Source: Hippophae tibetana
Lineage: Eukaryota; Streptophyta; Magnoliopsida; Rosales; Elaeagnaceae
Reading direction: 5' to 3'
Assembly (NCBI GenBank): GCA_037013495.1
Contig: CM072803.1
Coordinates: 17,381,501-17,445,500 of the forward strand
DNA length: 64,000 bases
The notes beneath the pieces were generated by a model. That model was not told the DNA's origin. It searched no databases and saw nothing but the letters and a program-made list of their open reading frames with translations. Positions 13,000 through 25,195 of this stretch are shown piece after piece (within the stretch, counting starts at the first letter, position 1; the number at the start of each line of letters is the position of its first letter). A program made the translations under genes and the position numbers.

Positions 13000-13510
13000 G
13001 AAGTGGATGTACCATGTTACATCCTAATGTAGAGTTGGATGTAATATGTTAAATTCTCACTGGAGCTCTGGCTACCTCTCTAGAGATGGATGCAACATAT
13101 AAAATCTAATAATAGAGATAGATATAACATGTTACATACAAAGGTAGAGTTGGACTAATAAATTAAAAAGTGAAACTAAATCGACCAACTTGTAAAGGTA
13201 GATGCATGTATTATGTTACATACAAACATACATATAGATGTAACAGGTTACATATAAATATACATGTGGATGTAATAGGTTACATACAAACGTACATATG
13301 GATGTAATAGATTGCATATAAATATACATATGGATGTAATATGTTACATACAATGAGTCACACTTAAAAGTCATTAGAACTGTAGTGGATTGTTGACAAT
13401 AGTCACCAGAGTTCTTGTAAGACCTAATCTTATTTTCATTTTATTGAATTTATATAGCAAGTATATTTTGGTATTTATATGTATGAAATTATGAGTTTTG
13501 GGTTAAATTT
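13000..13510 (-). repeat. Dispersed repeat R1, minus-strand copy, with TGTAACAGGTTACAT-like tandem units
   Basis: This is the reverse-complement relative of 4930-5203 plus 7185-7600. From about 13222 to 13350 there are about four units of 35-37 bp, each with acatatagatgtaa, ggttacat and aaatacat elements. The segment ends with ggtatttatatgtatgaaa, the inverse of the start of the plus copy. Confidence 0.6.
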
Positions 13511-13909
13511 TTACTAGTTTAGAAAAAATACTATTAAACTAAAAAACATGCTATATGAAGGCAATATTCTCGACATCTCTAACTACTAGATCTGATTTTC
13601 AATATATTAAGTTTATTTGTTTGAAAATAATATGAATGATAATGAAAACAAATTCTTAATATTTATATGTTTGATTTAATTGTTAAATTAAAATAATATG
13701 GAACACATTTCACCACTATAGGTATACTCACTTGTTCCACATTTTTTATTTTTATCATTTATAAGACAATAAGTTGTACTTTCTAATTTTACTTCATTTT
13801 GAATTTTGTAAATTTTGTTTCTATTATTATTATTATTATTATGCTAAAAAATCATACTAATAGTAATACTATTTTCATTGAATTCAAAACTTATTATTTG
13901 TTACATGTA

Positions 13910-16545
13910 AATTGTTATATGTTATGTGGCGAGCAATAATAGTCACAGCAACAGAATGACTCAAGGGCCAACTTAATAGACGTTGAGTCATCTCATAAGC
14001 ATATCTATTGGATACTCATATAAAAATATAAGTTACTGATAAATATAACTTATTAATCTATATGAGATAATTACGGAGAGATAATCAATGTGATATATAA
14101 ACTCTATCTAAATGGGTAAGGGTACACATCAGGTAGATTATATGTAAGATCTCTTACATATATTCATCCTGTATATTTCACACAACATAACCAATGATAC
14201 CAAATATCATAGACACTCTCTTTCCTTTGATCATAGGGCTAGATATTTAGCTTCTTTTTTTCTCTATAAATCCTACACTAACTTAAGTATCAAAGTGCTA
14301 TTGGAAAGGCATTACACTCGTATCCCAATAATCCTCTCTTCAAAGTTCCAAGATAACTTTCATATATAATGTTGACAAAAATTAACATAAATATCTAGTA
14401 CCATTTGTGGAAAAAAAGTGTTCTTTGTTGGTTGAATCAAAACATAATTCTAAAAGGACACTCATAGTGTTCTCCAGACGTTTATCTACTCAATTCTATA
14501 GGTCTTTAGAAAAATATTGATTGTCCAATTGGAATCCTATAAGGTCTTTGGAAAATAGACCTTTCATCCATCTAATCAGAAAAGTCTTTAAGAGATCAAC
14601 CCTTTAAACTTCCAATCGACTGTTCTGGACTTCTATGGCCTACCAAAGTGACAAAGCCTACATCTATACCAACTAGCCCATAATAGGGCCAAATGGCTCA
14701 TATAGAAGAAGATCCTAAATGGATGAATTTCTCAACATGATGGAGAACACACTCCAGGAAATCATAGAATTATGCCAAAATCACAAGATCTCGAATCAAT
14801 TATCGTCCCAAAGGAAGTTTCTACGGAACCTTCCAATGCTCATAGTGCATAGGATTTGACTCACATGCAAGAAAGTTCCAAGTAACTATATGACCCACCT
14901 AATGGAAGCCAACCCATGGGCCAATTGAATAGAGTTTGCCTACATAGTCCAAACTCAACTAGCCACGAAAGCCCAAACATCGTCCCTCTGTCAGCCCATC
15001 TTGGACTACTTGGATTTTGGACAAACATATTCTTTCTAATATGATCTTCGTGAGAACCTAGAGGCTTGAATATGAAGCCATTCTATCCAGGCAATTTGTA
15101 TCAACCATATAGCAATAATGACCAATGGTTATCCAAGAGAGAATCTTTGAAAGGATGTAACGATGGTTCTCTATCCAACTATCGACCAACTTATTGTCTA
15201 AATGTAAGAAGTACAGTAAAGGTTGAACAAAAGGTAGACTCCCTAACCTAGCTGCCTCGAAGTCCTCATTCACATTAGTGGTCATAGACATTCAATCTCT
15301 AGCAAGTTTAAAATATCCAACACGGACATCTCTGATGATATTAAGGACCTTTTAGAGCACTTAGAAAACTTCAAAGGATGGATGAACTTTTATGCATTTA
15401 TTGAAACAGTGAGGTATGTATCATTTCAAATGATATTGACACACAAGGCCACTATTTGACAATGCATCTTGAAGCTCAATACTATTGGTTTGTTTGTAGA
15501 GTTTGGAAAGTAGCTCCTCTTACACTTCTTAGCCAAGAGGAGAACCCTAAAGACTATGGAACACTTGATGAAATTTTGTCAGGGGAAGGATGAAACCCTA
15601 AAGGAATTTTTTGACAAATTCAATTTTAAAAAGATATAGTTGATAGACTATTCTCATTCTGTGACCGTACGTGCACTACACTAGACCATTCGCTAACGAT
15701 CCCTATGGATGGACATGGAAAAATAATCTTCTACTACTTACACAAAGGCCACTCAACTGATCAACAAGTACTTGAATGTTGAAGAGATGGCCAAAATAGA
15801 AAAAATAATGAACTGTCAATGAAAGAATGTGATGAATAGAAACACAAGGACAAAGATGAGCCCGAGTGTTAGGAAAACAAGAGATCTTAGAAAGACTAAA
15901 AATATAAGAAAAAATAGATTAGAATCCCAACTATCCAAGACTGAGTTTTCAAACCTACACCCTTTCAATGCATCAAGGAAGACTATGTTGATGTAACTTG
16001 AACACCGATGTATAGTCCGTAAGCCCAAAAAACTCAAAACGTTAAGTGGGATAAGACCCAGTACTATAAGTTCCGAATAGACTCCAGACGCTCGAATAAA
16101 GAGCATTGAGATTTTAAAGATGATATTGGGTACCATGTTAGAAAATGGTACTTGGGAGAGTTCGTGCATGATGAAAAGCCACCACAATATCAACAACAAT
16201 GCACATCTACTTCTAAAGAGAAGGAAAGGTCACAACAATAGTAAGTCTAGAAGGTTTGAGCAATTATGGGTGGCCCCGTTGGGGGAGACTCAAATAATGC
16301 CCAGAAGCCACATGCCCATAAGGCGAGTTCAACTCAAGACATCTTACATGTTGTCTTCTCACGCAACCAGAACAAAGATCGGAAATGGATAGGCTCAAAC
16401 TTAAATTTCTCAAAACGACAAGCCATAAAGTTGCTCTGCCCACATGTTGACACATTGGCGACTACTCTTCTCGTGGAAAACATAAGCAGGAACAAATTCT
16501 TAATGGACACAGGCAACTTTAGAAGAAGCCATTGGTGTAGATAAC
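13910..16545 (+). mobile_element. Decayed Ty3/gypsy element: LTR-like end, gag and protease remnants
   Basis: Near 14275-14330 a run (ctaacttaagtatcaaagtgct ... ggcattacac) matches the typical end of a gypsy 5' LTR. About 200-300 bp later, broken plus-strand frames read as gypsy gag. Around 15320-15620 they give DISDD, EHLENFKGWM, LLLHFLAKR and KDETLKEFFDKFN. Near 15955 a FNASRKTML block follows. From 16200 to 16540 the pre-protease and protease part appears (GGPVGGDSNNAQK, VVFSRNQNKD, PHVDTL, KFLMDTGN, where MDTG is the aspartic protease site). The frame is shifted and stopped many times. Reverse transcriptase and integrase were not found, so the element is truncated as well as decayed. Confidence 0.6.
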
Positions 16546-16835
16546 AATTTTTTTTTTACCTATTAGCTATTGGAACCTTTTGGGATTAATAATTTAATTA
16601 ACTATACAAGTACGTCAAATTAAGCATATAGTATGTTGGCGAAATTGATACCGCGATGTGAACGTCCTTGTGCTGCAAGTTGACCAAGAAATTTTCTTTA
16701 TCCTTCTCCAAAGACCAATATTGGCATCACCTATGGATGATTTTGTAGAAATTTTGTCTCACTAAATTCTCAGTGTTTCCTCACAATTGAGCGTGTAAGA
16801 ATTAATTCAATTCTTCATCCTCCGTAAGTGGCGCA

Positions 16836-16836
16836 C

Positions 16837-16869
<33 letters not shown>

Positions 16870-16871
16870 GG
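16836..16871. repeat. Compound (AT)n(GT)n microsatellite
   Basis: A pure AT dinucleotide run passes directly into a GT run. Confidence 0.9.
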
Positions 16872-17784
16872 TTTGGGTGATTTTATTAATCACAATTTGA
16901 ATAGGATTACAACTTCTAATTTTATTCAACTTAATAAGTCATAAAAAAACATAAAAAAATCATTATTTATCTTTATATAATCACTTTTTAATAATAATAA
17001 AATTAAATTATCTTAAAAAAATAAATAAATAACTTAAAACGTTATTTTAAAAATAAGGATGAGACTTGTAGAATCACCCTTCCATGAATTAAAAAGTCAA
17101 GCTCGTGATAATGTAATACCATTTTATTGAAATAAAAATTTTAGATTAAACTTATCAAATTTAGAAATATTAAGGACTAAAGTGTGTGAATTGAAAAATT
17201 ATAGACCAAATTATAAAAATTATAATACCTTATTTAAGGTAGGTATTAAATGCACATATAGATAAGCCTTCAAGTTGCCCAGAAAACCACTTCAAAAATC
17301 ACATCTTAACAAAATCGATAAAATAACGAGAAAAGACCAGGATATGAAACGTGGTATACACATCCTCAAGAAAAGGGGAGAATAAAACCATTAAAAGAGT
17401 CAGAAAAAAGAGAGATCAGAAATAAATGAAAACAAAACATATGCAGGCTTTTCTCAATCTACAGTCACAAATTGCACTCTCCCTGAAAAATAAGGCGAAT
17501 GACCAAAAGGGAGACAGAATTCAGAAAACTCTTTCCTGCTCAGGCAGCAACAATTGTATATATAATTTACAGAATCTATAGGATTCACGATGCTATTCAA
17601 TCTTTTGGAAAACTTGGAAACCATTAAGTTTCAAACTCTGAACCATTAGGAGTGCTTCTCTCTTGCCTAGCTCAGATAGTAAACAGAATCCAAACTCTTA
17701 TGTCTACTTGAGTTCCTTCTATCTACTGAACTGAAAATATTTTTTGTGAAACGAGATCTCAACTGAAAACAAACTTCACCAATT

Positions 17785-17802
17785 TCAGATCTTTCCAGAG
17801 GG
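17785..17802 (-). CDS. Candidate terminal coding exon of the PP1 gene
   Basis: On the minus strand a pyrimidine-rich acceptor (tttctttgattggacag) is followed by five codons and a TGA, giving P-S-G-K-I. A short last exon of this kind, ending near GK plus one residue, resembles the C-termini of TOPP8-like PP1 proteins, and its phase (0) fits the donor at 18291. The following 300 bp (17450-17780) are less AT-rich and could be the 3' UTR. This is an inference from splice logic only. Another short exon elsewhere between 17400 and 18290 is possible. Confidence 0.35.
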   Translation of the reverse strand, partial: PSGKI

Positions 17803-18291
17803 CTGTCCAATCAAAGAAACAAAACCTTCTCATTGTATGGCTTAATAAAGTACGAGTAATATTCCAAGGGTGGGTGATTGCAATGTTACACTAATTATTG
17901 CAACTTAAGCAATTATGTCCACTAGCTATTTTGTTAACAATTTAGTCAATTTGTTAATTTTTATTTTTAAAAAAAAAGTGATACCACGAGATCATAACAA
18001 TGCACTTAGATCCTGCAGTTGTTTTTTCTAGTTCTATTTTTTATTTTTTTCAACTGCTTTTGACAAAGAAATTTTTACATGAATAATTATTAAAACAATT
18101 TTTTTAAAAAAATTAAAAAAAAAATTGTAGAAAAGCATAAAAAAAAATACAATTTGTCCATTTGATGTCACCTTTTCAAAATAAATAGATTAAACTAAAC
18201 TGCTCACAAAAATAGTTGGTGGACTGTGGGACATTTGTCTCATATTACAATAGTTACTTCTTTTAAAAGGAATAAGAGCATAGATACTTAC

Positions 18292-21200
18292 ATATAATAC
18301 TTCCTTCAGTGTCAATTTGGATGCATTGGGTTGTGCTTTAGAAGACCCATTAGATGAACCATTTGAGGCATTAGACGCATTCGATGGTTTAGATCCATTA
18401 GATGCTGGTTGTTTATGGTCAACTGGTTTCAATATCTCAAAAGAGCACAATAAAGATTCATCAACACTCAATAAAGCACCCGCATTGTCGAACTCCCCTC
18501 CATAATTTGGAGCTGAAAATATTGTGACTAATCTTCGCTTACCGAAAAACTCATAACCATCTTCCACAACCTGCAGGATATCTTATAAAATTCTTATCTG
18601 TAAAAATTGCAGAGAAGTAAACAAAAGAGTCCTTTTGGAAGACAAAGCTATATAAGACCAAATGCAAGGTATATCTATCTGACCATAGCTGCTTTACATT
18701 GAAATGCTTACTAGTTCCATTTTTGTGCTGGAATGTTCTCTTAGGGTTTTTCCTATTGTATGGTTTATATTGGTTGCAAATAAATGAAGCTAAGCTATTT
18801 TTAGTTGGAGTTAGCTTGCATAAAGAAATGTTTAAGTTACCTGATGACCCCGGCAAATGAGATCAAGTTCATTCTTATCCAAAAATTCTGCAAGAATATC
18901 AGCACCAAAAACACATGACACACCTCGATCGCTATCTGCCCACCCCTCAACACTAGCATCAGGATCGGACCAAAGAAGATCACATAAAAGACCACTATCT
19001 GGAATTTCAGTAGGCCTAGGAAGTTCCCTTATTTGCTCCAAATTTTCCAACTCCGGAGAGAGTCCACCGTGCATACAAAGTATTTTTCCATCAATGATTG
19101 CGGCCACAGGCAAACAATTGAAGCAGTCGGTAAAAATTTTCCAAAGTCTAACATTGAATCTCCTTTTACATTCATCATAGAACCCATAAATACGATTGAT
19201 CTTTGCATCTTCATGATTTCCCCTCAGGAGGAAAAGTTTATCAGGATATCTTATTTTGTATGCCAGAAGCAAACATATTGTCTCCAAACTTTGCTTGCCT
19301 CGATCAACATAATCCCCAAGAAAGAGGTAGTTGGCGGCTGGAGGATAGCCGCCATATTCGAATAGCCTAAGCAGGTCTTGGTACTGGCCATGTATATCAC
19401 CTGTAAATAGGCAGCAAGTTAGACTGCCACAAGCAGAAACTGACACAAGGTAATAATTCAGCTCTTGAATTTCAATCATCACTTTTTCCATTGGATTTCT
19501 TAGAACGAGTGAAATTTAGAATATATATCTACATGTTGCATCAATCACCATATGGCAACAAAGGTAAAAATGAATGTTATTAAGCATAAAAGAGAATAGC
19601 ACATATAAAGTGAAGCCCATAAAACTTATAAGCAAATCAGATTATAAAATGATCGAGAAGCTAAAGAACATCTAAGGAAAGAAATTCATTATTCTTCAAA
19701 TAATCTCAGTGGTAAATGCATAGCCATTAATAATGGAATGCAACAAATGTGGATGATCTATCATCAATCCAACAAGGCACTCATCAAAATGTAGGTTTTA
19801 TAGCCATCTAAGAAACTGGTCAGAAACTTGACAGGCAAGCTCCAAAAAAAGTTAGTACACAACCTCAAGTTGCTATTCACTCATTCGATATAACCCAAGA
19901 ATCCATGAGCCAAATGAAAGCGCCCCCACAAGATCAAAACCCTTTAATCTACCCACCACTGATAACTAACAAAAAGGCTTAATGATGGGGATGGAGATAT
20001 AAATATATAAATAATTAATATTTATCTAGTTGTGATTTTAATATCTTTCTAGGATTGCTTTTCATCTTAGTTTGAATTTTGATGAGAAAATATCTAAAAT
20101 GGTCCTGAAACTATTGAAAAAGTTCAACTAAGTAACTTAATAATTGATTTAATCCAAATTAGTACACTAATTATATTAAAGCTTCAAATAAGTAAAAAAA
20201 AAAACCCAAAATGACATAATTTACTTGGCCACATGAATTATTGGAGGGTAAAATTAGAATATAAAAAAAAAAATTAAATCCTTAGATCCGAACACCTCTA
20301 CCTCTGTTTAACATTTCATTTCAATCATATCCTGTTTGCTTGAACCCCAACCTCATGACTACCCTTTTTTCGAAGAGAAAACCTCCACCTCCACACCGAC
20401 AAACACCCCCACCTTAGCCACCTATTCGATTATATCCTATTGAGATAGAGCTAGTGGCGGTGTGGTTTTAAACAATGCGATAGATTTTTTTTATCTAATA
20501 ATGCCACGTTAAAAATAATCATGTGCCAAACACATGCTCAAAGTATGACCTTTTGAGCTGTTTTGGACTTATTTATAACTTTTATTAAATTGTTGTCCTT
20601 ATTGCTTAACCAAAATAGAACTATTTTCAAAGTAACAAAAATGGTTCTACATCAATCCTGAATATCAATAGTTATCTTTTAAGTTTAAAAATGTGATCTT
20701 ATTTATTTATAAACACTTATAAATACTAGTAATAGCATTGTATTCAAGGAGTCTTGGAATATGAATTGATTATTATCTCTCCCGATTATTCTTTTTCTTT
20801 CCTTATTTCTATTTGCTAATCCTTAACCCTTATTTTGTCCAATTCTCTCTCTATTTCTCTGTGTTCCACATTACTTAACTATTTCATTAGTCTTTATACT
20901 TTGAGAAAATTCACAAATAGGCCCCTAAATTGTTTCATGGTGATCAATATTGCAAAAGTGGGTTACTTTGTCTTCTACAGAAGCAAAGTATATTGATAAA
21001 ACTAAAGCATGCAAAGAAGCCTTGCAGATAATATTCCTAAGGGAGTTAAATATGAAAGAAGAGAAGTATGTGATCTACTGTGACAACCAGGATGATATTC
21101 ATCTTAACACGAATCCTATGTTTCATTCGAAATCCAAGCATATTGATGTGATATATCATTGGATACGTGATATGATTCAAGCCAAAGAATTATTGGTTGA

Positions 21201-22033
21201 AAAGATTCACACTTATAAGAATGGGTCCGACATGATCAAAAAGCCATTAACTATTTCGTTAGCCCAGATACTCGGAAAACCATTAAAACTTCACATATTG
21301 GTCATTTTTAAAAGGTATGATTTAATATTCACTTTTAAAACTTCAAATATAGGTTATAGCTTGACAACTAAGATGATAACATACAAATTTGAAGGATTAT
21401 GTCTAAAGCTATAAAGCTTAAGAAACTAAGTGTTAAAGTATGATATAGTTTAACATGACAAAAAGAACCGACAAAATGTATGAAACACTCAATTATTTGG
21501 CCACTCACATCTCTAAATCCCTTCATGGTATTTTTCTCCTAAAATTTCTTTGCTCTCAACAACATGGAATGCAATTTTCAAAATTAATCACATATTGGAT
21601 TATTACCCAAATCTTAGAATTGTCATAGTAAGCAAACCATCCGATAAATTTATTTGAAACAAGTTTTGTTTTCATCATATAATGAGTCACCCAAACCATA
21701 AATTTGAAAGACCTAAATTTACCATGTTCAATTGAATCAAATTACCAATTCCATTAATATTATTATCATCAAAAACTTTATTTTTTTCAGGCGTAATTCT
21801 TTCATGAAAACAGAAGAGATAGGATGAGAGAGCTGACCAACGATGCGTATAGGAGCGTGAAGCTCGAGAAGATTAGGCTGAGAAAGGAAAATTTGGCGGG
21901 CGTTGACACAAAGTTGTCTGATCTCTCCCTCTGAAAGTTGAACCTGTTTGCTTCCTTTACCTTCCAATAGCCTCCTTATTATGTCATCCAATACCCCTTT
22001 ATCCATCATCCCCTCCATTGTCATCTGCATCAT
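18292..22033 (-). CDS. TOPP8: Serine/threonine-protein phosphatase PP1 catalytic subunit, TOPP8/9-like
   Basis: Metal-dependent Ser/Thr phosphatase that acts with regulatory subunits. Three coding exons on the minus strand: 22033-21838, 19400-18841 and 18570-18292. The junctions are GT-AG with phase 1 then phase 0, giving about 344 residues before a short last exon. Exon 1 has [14 protein letters not shown] and the [11 protein letters not shown] run. Exon 2 has GDIHGQ, GDYVDRG, RGNHE, MHGG and CRGHQ, which carry the six metal ligands (two Asp, one Asp, Asn, three His positions of the PPP core). Exon 3 has [10 protein letters not shown], then a Ser/Asn-rich tail. Two features, NHEDAKINR and Gly instead of the usual Cys in the NYCGEFD loop, are as I recall those of the Arabidopsis TOPP8 branch. 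The start is the first ATG in the exon-1 frame; later ATGs are possible. Intron 1 is 2.4 kb and holds a copia fragment. No disabling mutation is visible, so the gene is probably functional. Confidence 0.9.
20950..21300 (+). mobile_element. Ty1/copia RNase H fragment inside PP1 intron 1
   Basis: A plus-strand open frame reads as the C-terminal RNase H part of a copia polyprotein: [46 protein letters not shown] and GSDMIKKPL. The acidic residues of the RNase H core (E in STEA, D in YCDNQ) are still present. It lies antisense to the PP1 gene, between exon 1 and exon 2. No integrase or RT is attached. The frame stays open to 21411 but the part after about 21270 is no longer copia-like. Confidence 0.75.
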
Positions 22034-22356
22034 CTTCTCCTTTCTTGTTATCTTCAAAATCAGAAACTCCTATTTTCAAATAAAGAAACACAGAGGCCAG
22101 ATTGAATTCTATAATTAAGAAAATTAAAGCTCAACTGCTCAACTACTCCAATTAATGAAGAGATAGAGATATAAAGATCCGCGAAAAGGGTGTCTTAAAA
22201 TTTGAGGGAAATGAAACAAAAGACAAACTTTTATCTTATAAGTCGAAGAAAACCGAAGAATTTATCAGTTGGATTAGATAGATTACACAACTATCCAGGA
22301 TGAGAAATGGGTCAACAGAGGAATTAGCCCCCAAAAAAAAAATAAAGAGAAAAGAA

Positions 22357-22377
22357 GGAGAGAGAGAGAGAGAGAGG
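22357..22377. repeat. (GA)n microsatellite upstream of the PP1 start codon
   Basis: A GA dinucleotide run lies about 325 bp upstream of the PP1 ATG (reads as (CT)n on the PP1 sense strand). CT-rich tracts are common in plant 5' UTRs and core promoters, so this may mark the PP1 promoter/5' UTR region. No TATA box was assigned. Confidence 0.7.
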
Positions 22378-22439
22378 GTAAAGGAAAGATATAATAGAAT
22401 ATTGCAAGCGAGCTTATTGTGCAAATTTTGCTACTGTTA

Positions 22440-23860
22440 AATTAATATTTCCATTCATAAAAAATTTAGAACATTAAAGAGATAAAATATTTAATTATTT
22501 CAATATGAATATTTTATATCCTATAAACATCAATTTTCTATTAGAGCTCATCAGTAAAAGAAAAATTTATCTTCCAAAGTCCCAAGTCGCAGGCCTCAAG
22601 CAGTTGAATCATTCAAAAAAGGAGGATTTTAAATATATATATTTGTAGCAATATTAAAATAATAAAAATTATAATAATAATTTAGTAATATTAATTTTAT
22701 TTAATAATAATTATATTAATATAAAATTAATACTAAAAATTTAATTAATATCTCATATATTTTTATCATAATAATAAAATATTATACATATATATATATA
22801 TATATTACCATTTATATTTTACTTAAATTTTTAAAAAAATTAAACGAAACATTTTAAATAAAAAGATTTTAATGATAGGTAAAAAGTTTAATTAACAAAT
22901 TTTATCATATCTATTTTTCATATGCATGTTCTAATCATCTCAAAAACTTATGTTCAGTTTTTTATTTTTTTATCACATAAATTTCAAATATATTTTAGAG
23001 TTCAACAAATATAAAAATGAAATAAAAATTATAAACAAGACTAAATCATATTATATAAATTTTATTCAATACATAAATCATTCAGTCATTTAATTGATTT
23101 TATTTTCAACTCTTAATAAGAAAAATATATATATTTATTTTATTACCATGTTAAAAACATATATATCTTTTGTTAAAAATAAAACTACAAAAAAATTATG
23201 TAATATAATTAAACTTATAAACTTCTAGATACAATTTAACATATTTAAAAACAAGAATGAGTATTACTTCCCTATTGTTTAACTTATTTATTATTTATTA
23301 TTTTTATTAATTAAGTAATAAATTATTAGTATTAAAAATATATAATTATCTATTAAAATATTAGTCATATGCTCCATTTTTGTTAAAATAATAATAATAT
23401 TATAATTATAATTAAAATAAAATTTATTATTAATTATTTTAATATATATATATATATATATAGGAATGAGAGAGCCGTAAATGTATATGATATTTTATTT
23501 GTTATTTAATTAAAAAAAAATAATCATAAACATTACTATTTTCCTTATAAACTTATCTGAGTGTTATTCATTAGTTTGTATAATTTGTATGGGTTATGCT
23601 AATATTTTTTTCAAAAAGGTTTCAAAGTTTAGTTTTTTAATAAATAAATAAAAAGTTATACTAATAGAATTGGAATTTAAATTTATGGTAGTAAATATCA
23701 CCCACTACAAATCAATCCTAAATATATGTAATTTTAAGTTGTTAAAACTTTGAAACTCATCTAATTATATTATTCAAGAACACCTTTGAAACTCCTCTAG
23801 TCCATGTCATAACATCTAGTTCATCATGGTGGGTCAACATTTGACCCAAAATTGTAATTT
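22440..23860. other. AT-rich intergenic DNA with TA microsatellites
   Basis: Extremely AT-rich. Short (TA)n runs occur at about 22786-22805 and 23443-23462. No gene, RNA or mobile-element motif could be supported. Confidence 0.6.
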
Positions 23861-23929
23861 TTGCAAGCTATATAATTTATTTCTCTATTCAAACTCGATT
23901 GACAATCATAAGTAAACATTAGCGATCAT

Positions 23930-24296
23930 TAGGGATGGGCAAAAAACCGCGGGTTTGATTATCCGAATTAACAGTTCGATTTTTAACCGATAAATTTCGA
24001 GAATAGGGACGATTTTGGGTACGATTCGGTTACGATTATACTAAAAAATGTATCCGTTCGTACCCAAAATTAATTATATTTAATTAATTAATTTATATAT
24101 TTAATAAATTAAATTATATATATTTTGGGTTTTTTTTTGTTTTTTTTTTCATAACCGTCCCGAACCGTTACTCGCAAGTAAAAAACCGTCCCCAAATTGT
24201 AACGATTTTCGGGTGGTTTCGAGTATATGTTTCAAAATTCGGTTCGAAGATGATTATATCAAAAATTATCCCTGTATGTGCCCGTGCCCATTCCTA
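23930..24296. mobile_element. hAT-type MITE, 367 bp
   Basis: Starts TAGGGATGGGCA and ends TGCCCATTCCTA after a gtgcccg spacer, giving near-perfect terminal inverted repeats of the same family as the 2-kb element at 5204. The subterminal zones carry tatccgaatt and gattcggtta-like motifs. Flanks gcgatcat and gcaaccac are a diverged 8-bp duplication. The repeat copy 2 shows the corresponding uninterrupted site (gcaattac, about 25978-25985), which confirms an insertion. Confidence 0.8.
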
Positions 24297-24384
24297 GCAA
24301 CCACCACAAATAGCATTCCCATCATATCTCTTGTTTCACTATTGGGTCAATCTCACCTTCATTTTTAAAATTTTTTTGTTAAGA

Positions 24385-25195
24385 TTAGGGACGGAGTCAA
24401 AAAAACTATTATGAAGGGGTTGAAATATAATTTTTTATATAAAATAAAAAATATTTAAATATTTAAGAGTAAAAATATATAATGATATAGATATAGTAAA
24501 AAGGTAAGAGATATAAAAGACTCTTTTCAATTAAAAACAACTTTTATTTTATGTACATAGAATTAGCACATATAATTTATAATAAAAATTATCTAACATA
24601 AATAAAAATATAATAATTTAATAAATATTAATATACAAGTGTTAAAAACTAAAACCAAAATAAATTTATTAAAATATAAAGAATAAGATTTGATTTATAA
24701 TTTTAAGCTTGAGAGTATATTTAATATATATATATATTGTTAAAAAATAAGACTAAAAACCTTAATAGCTTTAGTTTTGTATTTTCATGCTTCATTTTTT
24801 ATTTTTATAAAATTTGATATTGTATTTTATTATCATGAATTAAAGTAAAATATATGAAATATTTTTATATTACACTGTATAGACTTAAGAACTATTTTTT
24901 ATATAACATACACTATTATAATTTTATATGTTCAACTAATTAATGTTTGACAAATACATTAATAAAAATACTTATGTTTAATTATTTTATTCACGATTCA
25001 TTTATAAGACGTTTGTGTACATATTTATTAAATATTATTGATACATATAACAATATATCAAAATATGTACACATAAAATTAAACACAATATATTTTTGCA
25101 AGTATAATATTTATTTAATACTATAAATATACATATAATTAATTTTTATAAAATTTTAACCCCACCTAACCCTCGTAAAGCTCCACCCTTGTGTA
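24385..25195. mobile_element. Probable MITE or other short insertion, about 0.8 kb
   Basis: Absent from copy 2 of the tandem repeat. The ends tagggacggagtc and agctccaccctt form a partial terminal inverted repeat (AGGG..GGAG against CTCC.CCCT). The interior is AT-rich with no coding frame. The flanks caatctcaccttcat and cactttcaccacctta look like a copied target, so the exact limits and the superfamily remain open. Confidence 0.45.

Noticed and set aside
15816..16199. 127-residue hydrophobic minus-strand frame
   Set aside because: It lies antisense to the decayed gypsy gag region and is a shadow of that sequence.
20950..21411. 154-residue plus-strand open frame as a possible domesticated gene
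   Set aside because: The first two thirds are plainly the C-terminal RNase H of a copia polyprotein and the rest is random extension. It lies in an intron of the opposite-strand PP1 gene with no sign of its own regulation.
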